Shown here piece after piece: positions 16,562 through 26,035 of a stretch of DNA of 62,670 bases; positions within the stretch are counted from its first letter, which is position 1, and each line of letters begins with the position of its first letter. The position numbers and the translations under genes are program-made. This stretch comes from Lachnospiraceae bacterium (GTDB lineage Bacteria; Bacillota; Clostridia; Lachnospirales; Lachnospiraceae), in the NCBI GenBank assembly GCA_009774245.1, contig VSNM01000031.1:1-62670 (forward strand), given 5' to 3'. The notes beneath the pieces are model-generated. The model did no database searches and had not been told where the DNA came from. It was given only the letters and a program-made list of their open reading frames with translations.

Positions 16562-17596
16562 CTAAATACAAAACGCCGCGTAAAGCGGAACTGTTTTCTT
16601 ACCGTCCTCGAAACCAAAATTTTTCGTGGAAAGCCTGATCGCGTAATCCAGTTGATAGGTTTCCATATAGACCTTCAGGCTTTTTGCCCGTGTATTATCA
16701 GCCGATTTGACCTCAACAGGGATCAGCCTCCCACTGCGCTGAATCACGAAATCAATCTCAGCCCCGCGCTCAGACTCACAATAAAAAGTATGATATCCAT
16801 TGATGGTAAGCTGTATATTCACATAATTTTCAGCCATACCACCCTTAAAGTCATTGATCTCCTCCACCATATACAGAATATCATTTGCTGTCAGATCTTT
16901 TTTGGCGCAGAGCAGTCCCATATCTGATACATAGATCTTAAAGGCGTCAATATCGCGGTAATCTTCAAGGGGCTTTTTTATCTGCGCCACTTTATAAACG
17001 CGGGACACGATACCGGACAGGCAGAGCCATTCGACCGCGTTTTCAAACTCAGAAGCCCGCCCGCCTTTTTTGATCAGTTTGTACTGAAAACGGGTATTTC
17101 TTTTTGATAACTATACTGTATCATTGTCATACGCAAGCCGTGTCTTTTTGATTTCATTCAGGTTGTTGTATTTGCTCATATCATTGAGATAGCTTGCAAG
17201 AATCGTATCCTGTGTATAGCGTATCAGCGTATAGTCCTTTGTCTGGGCAAACTGCATCACGCACTCCGGCATGCCTCCCACGACAAGATACTGACGGTAC
17301 AGCTGCATGGCCGCATCATGCAGCGCGGACGGCAGCGGCGCATCCGTATCAAAACACCGTCGAATCTGCGTCACGAGGTCACGCTCACCCATTGCATGCA
17401 TAAATTCCTCCATATCCATAGCTACCGCACCTCCATTGTTATAACTTCCTCTAAGGACGCATATTTTCCCACCATCCTCCAACCTGTCTCTCTCATCTAT
17501 CAGTTCCATATAGGATTCATCTGATGTGCTGACGCAGTACAGATAACCTTTATCATCTACAGCCCTATCATAGCTGTCTATAATATATATTTGCAA
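16562..17596 (-). pseudogene. Broken DUF4143-type AAA ATPase
   Basis: The C-terminal DUF4143 half (16562 to ~17105; SDMGLLCAKKDLTANDILY, AENYVNIQL, ESERGAEIDFVI) and the middle of the ATPase (YRQYLVVGGMPECVMQFA) are in one frame. An in-frame TAG at 17111-17113 interrupts them. The N-terminal P-loop domain is missing. Instead, the first ~60 residues (MQIYIIDSYDRAVDDKGYLY...) look unlike this family. It is therefore both truncated or recombined at the front and stopped in the middle, and probably non-functional. Confidence 0.8.
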
Positions 17597-17811
17597 TTTC
17601 GATATAATTTTCTGATTTCTTCGTCTGTTTTCAATACATTCTCATTTAATATCTGCAGCATAATAATCCTATACTCCTAACGTCTTACTTTTATGATAGA
17701 ATTGTAACACAAACTGACAAATCCGTCAAGAATATCTCGAAAATTTGTTCGTTTTTAGAGATATAATATCAACACCATACGCAACTTTTATAGCCAAACA
17801 ACCCTATCACC

Positions 17812-17840
17812 TTGACCACTGTTTTTAAAAGTGTTATTAT
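17812..17840 (+). promoter_or_regulatory. Sigma-A promoter of ptb-buk
   Basis: TTGACC at 17812-17817, a 17-bp spacer and TATTAT at 17835-17840. The ~105-nt leader to the ptb start contains GTTCT/AGAAC (17852-17863) and a longer imperfect pairing (AACATT-CCTGT with ACAGGG-TAATGTT). The 354-bp gap before ptb holds nothing else recognisable. Confidence 0.65.
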
Positions 17841-17950
17841 TTTAACATAGTGTTCTACAGAACATTCCTGTGACATCCTGTGAATCGACATGACAGAGAA
17901 CAGGGTAATGTTTCACTATAATATTAATAAATAATAACGAGGTGTTTCAA

Positions 17951-18871
17951 ATGAGTAAAGGTTTTAAGGACTTACTGCAAAAAGTTTACGAATGCGACCG
18001 CAAGACAGTGGCCGTCGCTGTGGCTGAGGACGAGCCGGTCCTGGAGGCTGTGCAGGCCGCAAAAGAGAAAGGCATCGCAGACGCGATTCTTGTCGGTGAC
18101 GAGGCTAAGATCCGCGAGATCGCAGCCGGCATGAACATGGATTTGACAGGATATGAGATTATCAACGAGACCGATCATGTACAGGCTGCGCACACAGCAG
18201 TCAAGCTCGTCCATGACGGCAAGGCTGACATGTACATGAAGGGTCTGATCGACACCAAGAATTTCTTAAAGAGCGTACTCGATAAGGAAGTCGGTCTCCG
18301 CACAGGCAGGGCACTCTCACACGTGTGCGTGTTTGAGATCAAGGGCATTGACCGCCTCCTGTTCCTGTCCGACGTTGCGTTTATGACATATCCTACACTG
18401 GAGGATAAAGTTGCGATCATCAACAATACCGTTGAGGTCTGCCATGCGTGCGGCATCGCCAATCCCAAGGTTGCACCCGTTGCTGCAGTGGAAGTCGTCA
18501 ATCCGAAGATGCCCTGCACTGTTGACGCAGACGAGCTTGCAAAGATGAACGCCGAGGGAAAGATCACAGGCTGCGTGATCGACGGACCGCTCTCCATGGA
18601 CATGGCGATTGACAGCGCCGCGGCGGCACACAAGGGCGGCACAGGCAGAAAGATTGCAGGCGACGCCGATGTCATCCTCTTCCCGGATATCCATGCAGGC
18701 AACCTCGTATACAAAGTGCTGACACATCTCTGCGAAGTAAAGAACGGCAACATTCTGACTGGTACAGCAGCTCCAGTTATCCTAACATCACGCTCTGACA
18801 GTTTTGAAGCGAAACTCAACTCTATTGCACTCGCAGCAGTTGTTGCGGAGTCCATGAAAAAAGCGAAATAA
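17951..18871 (+). CDS. ptb: Phosphate butyryltransferase
   Basis: A 306-residue enzyme of the phosphate acetyl/butyryltransferase family. The C-terminal KGGTGRKIAGDADVILFPD and HAGNLVYK segments are characteristic. It converts butyryl-CoA plus phosphate to butyryl phosphate and CoA in the cytoplasm. The ATG at 17951 follows CGAGGTG; an in-frame GTG at 17942 lies inside that site. It is 21 bases upstream of buk, forming the terminal butyrate module. Confidence 0.93.
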   Translation: MSKGFKDLLQKVYECDRKTVAVAVAEDEPVLEAVQAAKEKGIADAILVGDEAKIREIAAGMNMDLTGYEIINETDHVQAAHTAVKLVHDGKADMYMKGLIDTKNFLKSVLDKEVGLRTGRALSHVCVFEIKGIDRLLFLSDVAFMTYPTLEDKVAIINNTVEVCHACGIANPKVAPVAAVEVVNPKMPCTVDADELAKMNAEGKITGCVIDGPLSMDMAIDSAAAAHKGGTGRKIAGDADVILFPDIHAGNLVYKVLTHLCEVKNGNILTGTAAPVILTSRSDSFEAKLNSIALAAVVAESMKKAK

Positions 18872-18892
18872 CCTGACAAGGAGGAATGAACT

Positions 18893-19960
18893 ATGTCCAT
18901 CAAAAGTTTGATTATTAATCCAGGCTCCACCTCCACCAAGATTGGTGTGTTCGAGGATGAGACCTTATTGTTTGAAGAAACCCTGAGACACTCTACAGAA
19001 GAAATTTCCCAGTATGCCACAATCTTTGACCAGAAGGATTTCCGCAAGAAGATCATCACAGATCTGCTGGCAGAGAAAAATTTTGACATGAAATCACTCA
19101 ACGTTATCGTGGGACGCGGCGGTATGTTAAAGCCGATTCCGGGCGGTACATATGCAGTGACAGACGCCCTGCTTGCGGACCTGAAAGTCGGCGTTCAGGG
19201 ACAGCACGCCTCCAATCTCGGCGGCATCCTCGCAAAGGAGATCGGTGACGAGATCGGCGTTCCTTCCTATATCGTAGATCCTGTTGTCGTTGATGAGCTG
19301 ATGCCGATCGCGAGATATTCCGGCATGGCAGAGATTCCCCGCGGAAGCATCTTCCACGCCCTGAATCAGAAGGCTGTCGCAAAGAGATACGCGGCAGAGA
19401 TCGGAAAACCCTATGAATCCCTCCGGCTGATCGTTGTCCACATGGGCGGCGGCGTGTCTGTCGGCGCACACGAGAACGGGAAAGTCGTCGACGTGTTCAG
19501 CGCATTTGACGGAGACGGAGCATTCTCACCGGAGCGTGCCGGCGGCGTTCCCTGTGGCGCACTTGTCAAACTGTGCTTCTCAGGCAAATATACCGAGAAG
19601 GAAATCTACAGCAAGCTCATCGGCAAGGGAGGCTTCAACGCTTACCTTGGCACCAATGACATGCGCGAGGTGACAAAGCTTGCAAACGAGGGCAATGAAA
19701 AAGCGAAAGAGGCCAAAGAGGCATTCCTGCTGCAGGTATCCAAGGACATCGGCTCAATGGCATGCGTGTTAAAGGGAAAAGTTGACCAGATCATTGTCAC
19801 CGGCGGCATCGCATACGGCGAAGATGTCGTCGCTGCCCTGAAAGATTACTCCGAGTGGATCGCGCCATTCACCGTATATCCCGGCGAAGATGAACTGCTC
19901 GCGCTCGCAAAGGGCGCTCTGCGCGTCATGAACGGCGAGGAGAAACCGATGGAATACTAA
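18893..19960 (+). CDS. buk: Butyrate kinase
   Basis: A 355-residue acetokinase-family protein. It has the N-terminal IINPGSTSTKIGV signature, VVHMGGGVSVGAH near the middle, DGDGAFSPERAGG, and IIVTGGIAYGE near the C-terminus. It makes butyrate and ATP from butyryl phosphate and ADP, conserving energy in the pathway. It starts after AAGGAGG and is followed immediately by a terminator. Ptb-Buk here implies the kinase route rather than, or in addition to, butyryl-CoA:acetate CoA-transferase. Confidence 0.95.
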   Translation: MSIKSLIINPGSTSTKIGVFEDETLLFEETLRHSTEEISQYATIFDQKDFRKKIITDLLAEKNFDMKSLNVIVGRGGMLKPIPGGTYAVTDALLADLKVGVQGQHASNLGGILAKEIGDEIGVPSYIVDPVVVDELMPIARYSGMAEIPRGSIFHALNQKAVAKRYAAEIGKPYESLRLIVVHMGGGVSVGAHENGKVVDVFSAFDGDGAFSPERAGGVPCGALVKLCFSGKYTEKEIYSKLIGKGGFNAYLGTNDMREVTKLANEGNEKAKEAKEAFLLQVSKDIGSMACVLKGKVDQIIVTGGIAYGEDVVAALKDYSEWIAPFTVYPGEDELLALAKGALRVMNGEEKPMEY

Positions 19961-19977
19961 TTTCTTTCCGCAAAACA

Positions 19978-20015
19978 GGCTTTCAACCAACAGATTGGTT
20001 GAAAGCCCGTTTTTT
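19978..20015 (+). terminator. Rho-independent terminator of ptb-buk
   Basis: A 12-bp stem (GGCTTTCAACCA with TGGTTGAAAGCC), six-base loop, then C-G and six T. It lies 18 bases after the buk stop. Confidence 0.9.
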
Positions 20016-20018
20016 AGA

Positions 20019-20561
20019 TTACAACTCCAGATTCGACATCCGAATCGAGAGGTCTGTGTAGATTCCAGTAGGGATATCCTCTGTAAAGCTATACTCGCTC
20101 ATATCATCCTGATAAAAATTGTAAACCATCACCCTGGTCTTGTCTGCGTCCACGATCCAATACTCACGCACTCCCGCGGAACGATATTTGAAAAGTTTGG
20201 TGGTATAGTCAATCCTCCTGCTCGCAGGGGACACCACCTCTATAATCCAGTCCGGCGCGCCGTTGCATCCCCTGTCGTCGAGTTTGTTTTCGTCACAGAT
20301 AATGCTGATATCCGGCTCCACGTAGCTCCTGTCATCAGCATCGATGAAAACACCAAATGGATTGATGTCCACTTCCCCCTTAAACCCATTTCTTCTGATA
20401 TGTTCCCGGATCGTCGCAAAGAGTTCACCGACAATCCTCTGGTGACTTCTCGTCGTTGGCGCCATATAATACACCTTTCCGTCGATGAGCTCCGCCCTCT
20501 GCCCATCCGGAAGGTTGTATACATCGTTGATCGTATAGGTGTTTAATTCAGTTAATGCCAT
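20019..20561 (-). CDS. Uma2 family (DUF820) putative endonuclease
   Basis: A 180-residue protein with the restriction-fold signature of the Uma2/DUF820 family: ELIDGKVYYMAPTT near residue 24, YVEPDISII near 80, and IIEVVSPASRRIDYTTKLFKYRSAGVREYWIVD. The Asp/Glu-x-Lys-like residues of a PD-(D/E)XK core are present (PDISI, IEVVS, DYTTKL). The cellular role of this family is unsettled. The second ATG (20561) is 7-8 bases from AAGGAG and is the likely start. Convergent with buk, with only the terminator between. Confidence 0.85.
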   Translation of the reverse strand: MALTELNTYTINDVYNLPDGQRAELIDGKVYYMAPTTRSHQRIVGELFATIREHIRRNGFKGEVDINPFGVFIDADDRSYVEPDISIICDENKLDDRGCNGAPDWIIEVVSPASRRIDYTTKLFKYRSAGVREYWIVDADKTRVMVYNFYQDDMSEYSFTEDIPTGIYTDLSIRMSNLEL

Positions 20562-20685
20562 TCTCATTCTCCTTATCTAACTATATTTGATGTATCTGCT
20601 GAAAATAACGGCATCCATAACTTGTATCAGTTATTTTTCTGCAAATCATAATGTATTTTGATTATAACCCATTTTTCGACAAAAT

Positions 20686-20718
20686 AAAACCCCAAAGGAC
20701 AAATCCTTTGAGGTTTTA
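20686..20718 (-). terminator. Terminator of the butyryl-CoA operon
   Basis: On the minus strand AAAACCTCAAAGGA pairs with TCCTTTGGGGTTTT followed by further T residues. It lies just after the etfA stop. The A-rich opposite side would let it also act on the plus strand. Confidence 0.85.
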
Positions 20719-20733
20719 TATAAAATTTTGCGA

Positions 20734-21777
20734 TTATTTATTGGCAACCGCAGCCTTGATCTGCTCTGTCAGCATCGGCACGATCTTGTTTAAATCGCCC
20801 ACGATACCGTAATCCGCCACATCAAAAATCGGCGCTGTCTCGTCCTTGTTGATCGCGATGATGATATCAGACTCTTCCATACCTGCCAGATGCTGGATCG
20901 CACCTGAGATACCGATTGCAAAATATACATTCGGACGGACTGTCTTGCCGGTCTGTCCAACCTGCAGGTCTTTGCTCTTCCAGCCAGCATCCACTACTGC
21001 ACGGGAGCAGCTCACTGTACCGCCGATGGCCTCTGCAAGATCATCAAGAATCTTGAAATTCTCCGGACTTCCAACACCGCGTCCACCGGATACGAGAATC
21101 TTTGCATCCATGATATCCACTGTGTCTGTGAGATTCTTGACAACCTCAACGATCTCAACATACTTGTTATCCGGTGTGAAGCCAGGATTGAACTCCTCGA
21201 TCACAGCCTTGGCGCCTTCCTTCTTCTCCAGCTTCTGCATAACGCCAGGGCGGACAGTCGCCATCTGAGGGCGAAAATCAGGACATGCGATCGTCGCGAT
21301 CGTGTTTCCGCCAAACGCAGGACGCGTCATGAGCAGCTGATTGTGCTTCTGCTCCTTGCCCGGAATCGGATTGATCGGGAAATCACCGATCTCAAGTGAT
21401 GTACAGTCTGCTGTCAGTCCTGTGTGGACTCTCGCAGAGACACGCGGTCCTAAGTCACGGCCGATCGCTGTCGCACCTACCAGCAAGATCTCCGGCTTAT
21501 ATTTGTTGATGACTGACGCCAGCGCATGTGCGTAAGGCTCTGTCCTATACTCCTTTAATTCAGGATCGTCTACCACGATCACTCTGTCCGCGCCATATGC
21601 TGCAAGCTCATCTGCCAGCCCCTTCACGTCGCTTCCGACCAATACTGCTGTTACCTCTGCAGACAATTTCTCTGCCAGTCTCTTCCCTTCGCCGATCAGC
21701 TCAAGGGCAATGCTGCTCACCTTGTTATCTACCTGCTGTGCGAAGACAAACACGCCTTTATATTCTTCTAAATTCAT
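20734..21777 (-). CDS. etfA: Electron transfer flavoprotein alpha subunit
   Basis: A 347-residue EtfA. The C-terminal FAD-binding domain carries VSGGRGVGSPENF, SRAVVDAGW, QVGQTGKTVRPNVYFAIGISGAIQHLAGM and INKDETAPIF. With EtfB and Bcd it forms the complex that bifurcates electrons from NADH to crotonyl-CoA and ferredoxin. It is the last gene of the operon, after a hairpin-rich 164-bp gap. Start ATG after GGAGG. Confidence 0.95.
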   Translation of the reverse strand: MNLEEYKGVFVFAQQVDNKVSSIALELIGEGKRLAEKLSAEVTAVLVGSDVKGLADELAAYGADRVIVVDDPELKEYRTEPYAHALASVINKYKPEILLVGATAIGRDLGPRVSARVHTGLTADCTSLEIGDFPINPIPGKEQKHNQLLMTRPAFGGNTIATIACPDFRPQMATVRPGVMQKLEKKEGAKAVIEEFNPGFTPDNKYVEIVEVVKNLTDTVDIMDAKILVSGGRGVGSPENFKILDDLAEAIGGTVSCSRAVVDAGWKSKDLQVGQTGKTVRPNVYFAIGISGAIQHLAGMEESDIIIAINKDETAPIFDVADYGIVGDLNKIVPMLTEQIKAAVANK

Positions 21778-21818
21778 GATTAACCTCCATTATAATCTAA
21801 GAGTGATATATTTATAAT

Positions 21819-21936
21819 AAACGCAAATAATATTTGCGTTTATTTGCGCCGACCGCATGTCGCAAAGCGACTAATTTCCTTATGCGGTCGTGCGCATCAA
21901 TTATAGTAAACGACATGCACTTTTGTCGTTTACTAT
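21819..21936. repeat. Structured repeat copy E5 and adjoining hairpins (etfB-etfA gap)
   Basis: A perfect palindrome AAACGCAAAT/ATTTGCGTTT (21819-21841) precedes the E5 unit. That unit has outer stem GACCGCAT (21851-21858) with ATGCGGTC (21882-21889), inner hairpin GTCGC-AAA-GCGAC, linker TAATTTCCTT, and flanks TTGCGCC and GTGCGCA. A third strong hairpin, ATAGTAAACGAC/GTCGTTTACTAT (21903-21936), lies nearest etfB. The architecture of the central unit matches the other family copies although its stems have another sequence. Confidence 0.7.
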
Positions 21937-21941
21937 AACTA

Positions 21942-22724
21942 TTAGATAACATGCTTCTCTTTTAACTTGTCCATGATGTATGTCACAGACTCAGAAGGAT
22001 CTAATGTAACCTTCTCGCCCTGTCCTTTCCGAACCTTGTCCGACGCCCTTGCGATCTGTGTCGGTGAACCCTTCAGTCCAAGGTTGGAATCCTCTACATC
22101 CTTCAAGTCCGCTCTGCCCCATGTGGTGATCTCTGCCTTATACGCGTCAAAGATTCCACCCGGAGTCATATAACGAGGCTCGTTCAGCTCTGCAAGCGCA
22201 GTGATCAGGCAAGGCATCTTCGCCTTCAATACATGATATCTGTCGTCATACTGACGCTCAACGATCACGCTGTCGCCATCAATCTTGATGTTCTGCGCAT
22301 AAGAGATGACAGGTATGCCGAGATGCTCTGAGATCTGCGGACCAACCTGAGCCGTATCACCATCGATCGCCTGACGGCCTGTGATGATCAGATCATACTC
22401 AAGGTTTCTGAGCGCGCCTGCAAGTGTCTGTGAAGTCGCCCATGTATCCGCTCCGCCGAGCACCCTGTCAGTCACAAGGATACCCTTGTCGGCGCCCATT
22501 GCAATCGCCTCGCGAAGCACTTCCTCAGCCTTAGGAAGTCCCATCGTGACAACTGTTACTTCTGCGCCATACTGATCCTTTAATCTCAATGCTGCCTCAA
22601 GCCCTGCCTTGTCGTCAGGGTTCATGATTGTCAGCATAGCAGCTCTATCAAGTGTACCATCAGGATTGAACTTCACGCCACCCTTTGTATCAGGTACCTG
22701 TTTCACACATACTACAACTTTCAT
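21942..22724 (-). CDS. etfB: Electron transfer flavoprotein beta subunit
   Basis: A 260-residue EtfB: N-terminal VVVCVKQVPD, IITGRQAIDGDTAQVGPQ and KGSPTQIARA are diagnostic. Partner of EtfA in the bifurcating Bcd-Etf complex. The second ATG (22724) sits eight bases after AAGGAGA and is preferred to the ATG at 22730. Between bcd and etfB is a 161-bp gap with an inverted repeat around 22838-22860 (TTAGCGCAT/ATGCGCTTA). Confidence 0.95.
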   Translation of the reverse strand: MKVVVCVKQVPDTKGGVKFNPDGTLDRAAMLTIMNPDDKAGLEAALRLKDQYGAEVTVVTMGLPKAEEVLREAIAMGADKGILVTDRVLGGADTWATSQTLAGALRNLEYDLIITGRQAIDGDTAQVGPQISEHLGIPVISYAQNIKIDGDSVIVERQYDDRYHVLKAKMPCLITALAELNEPRYMTPGGIFDAYKAEITTWGRADLKDVEDSNLGLKGSPTQIARASDKVRKGQGEKVTLDPSESVTYIMDKLKEKHVI

Positions 22725-22885
22725 GTTCATTCTCCTTATATTTTATTTTAATATACAATCACCATCTAAAAAATCGATTTCGTCTCGAAGAACGCCGCCC
22801 TCTGGCGTGCTTCCCAAAAACTTAGCAATTCTTAGCGCATGTCCTTTATGCGCTTAGTTTTTTTTAGATGCACTTGGTTTTTTAT

Positions 22886-24052
22886 TTATTTCAACAGATT
22901 GGATGAGATAACCATTCTCTGAACTTCGCTTGTTCCCTCATAGATCTCTGTGATCTTGGCGTCTCTCATCATGCGCTCCACTTCATACTCTCTCGTATAG
23001 CCATAACCGCCATGCAACTGGACAGCCTTTGTGGTGACTTCCATTGCCATCTCCGCGGCGTACAGCTTTGCCATCGCCGCCTCCACATTGTAAGAGGTCT
23101 TGTGATCCTTTGTGTACTGATCCTTTGTGCACGCAGCCTTGTAAACCATAAACTGCGCAGCCTGTGCCTTTGTAGCCATATCCGCAAGCTGGAACTGTGT
23201 ATTCTGGAATGCTCCGATCGCACGTCCGAACTGTTTTCTCTCCTTCACATAAGCGATTGTCCTCTCCAGAGCACCCTCGCCAATGCCGAGCGCCTGCGCA
23301 GCGATGCCAATACGTCCGCCGTCAAGTGTGTGCATCGCGATGCCAAAGCCCTTGCCCTGCTGACCTAACATATTTTCCTTCGGGATATGGCAGTCTGTGA
23401 AGATCAGCTCATACGTTGATGAACCGCGGATACCCATCTTCTTCTCCTTCGTACCAAATGAGAATCCCGGTGTGCCCTTCTCCACGATAAACGCAGAGAT
23501 CTCCTTTGTCATTCTGCCGCGCTTCTCGATCATGCCAGTAATCGCAAAGATCACATATACGTCTGCTTCCTTACCGTTTGTGATAAAGATCTTCGAACCG
23601 TTGAGAACCCACTCATCGCCCTCAAGTACAGCCTTTGTCTGCTGTCCCTGTGCGTCCGTACCTGCACCTGGCTCTGTCAGACCAAACGCACCGATCTTCT
23701 TACCGCTTGCAAGATCCGGCAGATACTTCTGCTTCTGCTCCTCCGTACCATATGTCAGTATCGGATCGCAGCAGAGGGAAGTGTGTGCGGATACGATAAC
23801 TGCCGTCGTACCGCAGACCTTTGCCAGCTCCTCGACACACATCGCATATGTCAGGACATCACAGCCCTGTCCACCGTATTCCTTTGGAATGGGAATGCCC
23901 ATGAAACCAGCCTTCGCCATTTTCTCGACAGTAGCCCTTGGGAACTCCTCTGTCTCATCTACCTCGATTGCAAGAGGCTTCACCTCTTTCTCAGCGAACT
24001 CTTTGAAGAGTGTTCTCGCCATCTCATGCTCTTTACTTAATGTAAAATCCAT
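22886..24052 (-). CDS. bcd: Butyryl-CoA dehydrogenase
   Basis: A 388-residue acyl-CoA dehydrogenase. Signatures: FGLTEPGAGTDA and the C-terminal QLHGGYGYTREYEVERMMRDAK, with the catalytic Glu of the short-chain group expected in YEGTSEVQ. It reduces crotonyl-CoA to butyryl-CoA with EtfAB. Length and order (crt, hbd before, etfBA after) are those of clostridial bcs operons. ATG follows CGGAGG. Confidence 0.95.
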   Translation of the reverse strand: MDFTLSKEHEMARTLFKEFAEKEVKPLAIEVDETEEFPRATVEKMAKAGFMGIPIPKEYGGQGCDVLTYAMCVEELAKVCGTTAVIVSAHTSLCCDPILTYGTEEQKQKYLPDLASGKKIGAFGLTEPGAGTDAQGQQTKAVLEGDEWVLNGSKIFITNGKEADVYVIFAITGMIEKRGRMTKEISAFIVEKGTPGFSFGTKEKKMGIRGSSTYELIFTDCHIPKENMLGQQGKGFGIAMHTLDGGRIGIAAQALGIGEGALERTIAYVKERKQFGRAIGAFQNTQFQLADMATKAQAAQFMVYKAACTKDQYTKDHKTSYNVEAAMAKLYAAEMAMEVTTKAVQLHGGYGYTREYEVERMMRDAKITEIYEGTSEVQRMVISSNLLK

Positions 24053-24151
24053 GTTTTTATTCCTCCGTTTTTATTCTCTTTGATAAATTATTTTTACCAC
24101 GAACAGCAAGCCGCTGTGTTAGAGCGCCTTGCCGTCGTATCACATACTCAA

Positions 24152-24994
24152 TTATTTCTTAGAATAATCATAGAAGCCGGCGCCTGTCTTCTTTCCAAGC
24201 TTTCCGGCACGCACCATCTTTCTGAGAAGCGGTGACGGTGCATACTTGGAATCGCCTGTCTCGGCATAGATGACTTCCATGATCGCAAGTACGATATCCA
24301 GTCCTATGTAATCGCCGAGCGCCAGAGGTCCCATCGGATGATTTGCGCCAAGCTGCATTGCCACATCAATATCCGCAACGCTTGCCACACCTGCCGCGTA
24401 TACATTGATCGCCTCGTTGATCATCGGGATCAGGATTCTATTTACCACGAAACCGGCTGCCTCGTTCACCTCAACAGGTGTCTTGCCAATCTCTTTCGCA
24501 ATACCCTTGATCTTCTCAACCAGCTCTGCCGGTGTATTTGCGCCTGCAATCACCTCCACCAGCTTCATTCTGTCAGCCGGGTTAAAGAAGTGCATACCAA
24601 CGAGCGGACGATCCAGGCCAGCGCCCATCTCTGTGATGGACAGGGAAGAAGTATTAGTAGCAAAGATACACTCCGGCTTTACGATCTCCTGCAGCTCCTT
24701 AAATGTCGTCTTCTTGATCTCCATCTTCTCAGGTGCAACCTCGATCACGAGATCACAGTCTGTACAGATATCCTTTAAACCGGTAACAATCTTGGCCGCA
24801 ACCGCGTCCGCCTTCTCCTGTGTAATCTTCTCCTTGCCTACGAGGAAGTTCAGATTCTTTAAGATCTTTGCCTTTCCTCCGTCAGCAAACTCCTGCTTAA
24901 TATCGCATAAGCATACCTCATAACCATCTGTCATCGCAAACGCCTGCGCAATGCCGGAACCCATGGTTCCAGCGCCAATAATACCTACCTTCAT
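24152..24994 (-). CDS. hbd: 3-hydroxybutyryl-CoA dehydrogenase
   Basis: A 280-residue enzyme. The NAD-binding GAGTMGSGIAQAFA is at residues 7-20 and HFFNPADRMKLVEVI carries the catalytic His. PVEVNEAAGFVVNRILIPM is also typical. It reduces acetoacetyl-CoA to 3-hydroxybutyryl-CoA. ATG follows AGGAGG. It is separated from crt by a 165-bp gap carrying repeat copy E2. Confidence 0.95.
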   Translation of the reverse strand: MKVGIIGAGTMGSGIAQAFAMTDGYEVCLCDIKQEFADGGKAKILKNLNFLVGKEKITQEKADAVAAKIVTGLKDICTDCDLVIEVAPEKMEIKKTTFKELQEIVKPECIFATNTSSLSITEMGAGLDRPLVGMHFFNPADRMKLVEVIAGANTPAELVEKIKGIAKEIGKTPVEVNEAAGFVVNRILIPMINEAINVYAAGVASVADIDVAMQLGANHPMGPLALGDYIGLDIVLAIMEVIYAETGDSKYAPSPLLRKMVRAGKLGKKTGAGFYDYSKK

Positions 24995-25045
24995 TGTCAG
25001 TCCTCCTATTATTTTCTCTATTTCTTTTTCTTAAAACACTCCAAT

Positions 25046-25132
25046 CGAGTAGGGGAATGACCTTCTCGCCTACTCGCCGCGCGCCCCATGCGCCGCCTTA
25101 GCGGCATATTTCCCCTGCATGGGGCTGCGCAT
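25046..25132 (+). repeat. Structured repeat copy E2 (crt-hbd gap)
   Basis: 5' hairpin CGAGTAGG/CCTACTCG (25046-25076), GCGC, then outer stem GCCCCATGC (25083-25091) with GCATGGGGC (25117-25125). The inner hairpin is GCCGC-CTTA-GCGGC and the linker ATATTTCCCCT. TGCGCATAA follows. It is nearly identical to copy E3 at 28743-28829. It lies in the transcribed spacer of the butyrate operon, in antisense orientation to the operon. Confidence 0.8.
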
Positions 25133-25159
25133 AATAAATGCCAGTCCTGCTACTGCAGC

Positions 25160-25945
25160 TTAGCAGTTTTTGAATGGCTCCTTCACTTTCTCCTTGTTCT
25201 TGTCAAGGAAGAACGCCATACCATATTTCTGATCTTCTGTCTCAAAGCAGTCGCCGAAGAGCTTCTCCTCGATCACGATCGCCTTGTCCATATCTACATC
25301 AAGACCTTCGTTGATCGCCTTCTTGCAGTTGCGGACCGCGATCGGCGCATTCTTTGCGATGCCCGCTGCCATCTTCTCAGCCTGTGCCATCAGCTCCTCC
25401 ACAGGATAAACAGCATTTACCAGACCAATCCGGAGCGCCTCGTCAGCCTTGATATTTCTCGCGGTGTAGATCATCTGTTTCGCCATGCCTGCGCCTACGA
25501 GACGCGCAAGCCTCTGTGTACCGCCAAAGCCTGGTGTGATGCCAAGCCCGACTTCCGGCTGGCCAAACACCGCATTCTCAGAGCAAATCCTGATATCACA
25601 GCTCATGGAAATCTCGCATCCGCCGCCCAGTGCAAAGCCATTTACCGCCGCAATCACAGGAATCGGGAATGTCTCAAGCTTCCTGAACACATCGTTTCCC
25701 TTCTTGCCAAACGCCTCGCCCTCCGCCTTTGTGAGCGTGCTCATCTCGCCGATGTCCGCACCTGCGACAAATGATTTGGAACCTGCGCCGGTGAGAATCA
25801 AACATCTCACGACATCAAGATCCACCGCGTCAAGTGTCGCGTCAAGCTCGTCCAAGACCTGCGAATTCAGCGCATTGAGAGCCTTCTCCCGGTTAATCGT
25901 GATCTTTCCGACCGCACCATTTACTTCATACAAAATAAAATCCAT
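25160..25945 (-). CDS. crt: 3-hydroxybutyryl-CoA dehydratase (crotonase)
   Basis: A 261-residue enoyl-CoA hydratase/crotonase. It has the FVAGADIGEM oxyanion-hole segment, the AVNGFALGGGCE signature and GQPEVGLGITPGFGGTQRL with the catalytic Glu. It dehydrates 3-hydroxybutyryl-CoA to crotonyl-CoA. The ATG at 25945 follows GGAGG by six bases and is favoured over the ATG at 25957 that contains the ribosome site. Confidence 0.95.
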   Translation of the reverse strand: MDFILYEVNGAVGKITINREKALNALNSQVLDELDATLDAVDLDVVRCLILTGAGSKSFVAGADIGEMSTLTKAEGEAFGKKGNDVFRKLETFPIPVIAAVNGFALGGGCEISMSCDIRICSENAVFGQPEVGLGITPGFGGTQRLARLVGAGMAKQMIYTARNIKADEALRIGLVNAVYPVEELMAQAEKMAAGIAKNAPIAVRNCKKAINEGLDVDMDKAIVIEEKLFGDCFETEDQKYGMAFFLDKNKEKVKEPFKNC

Positions 25946-26035
25946 ACTTACCTCCATTTATATGACTTCAGAAGAACACCCTCTACCAGCGTTCCTCTTA
26001 CACGCAATTCCCGAAAACCTTCTACCACTGCTTTC

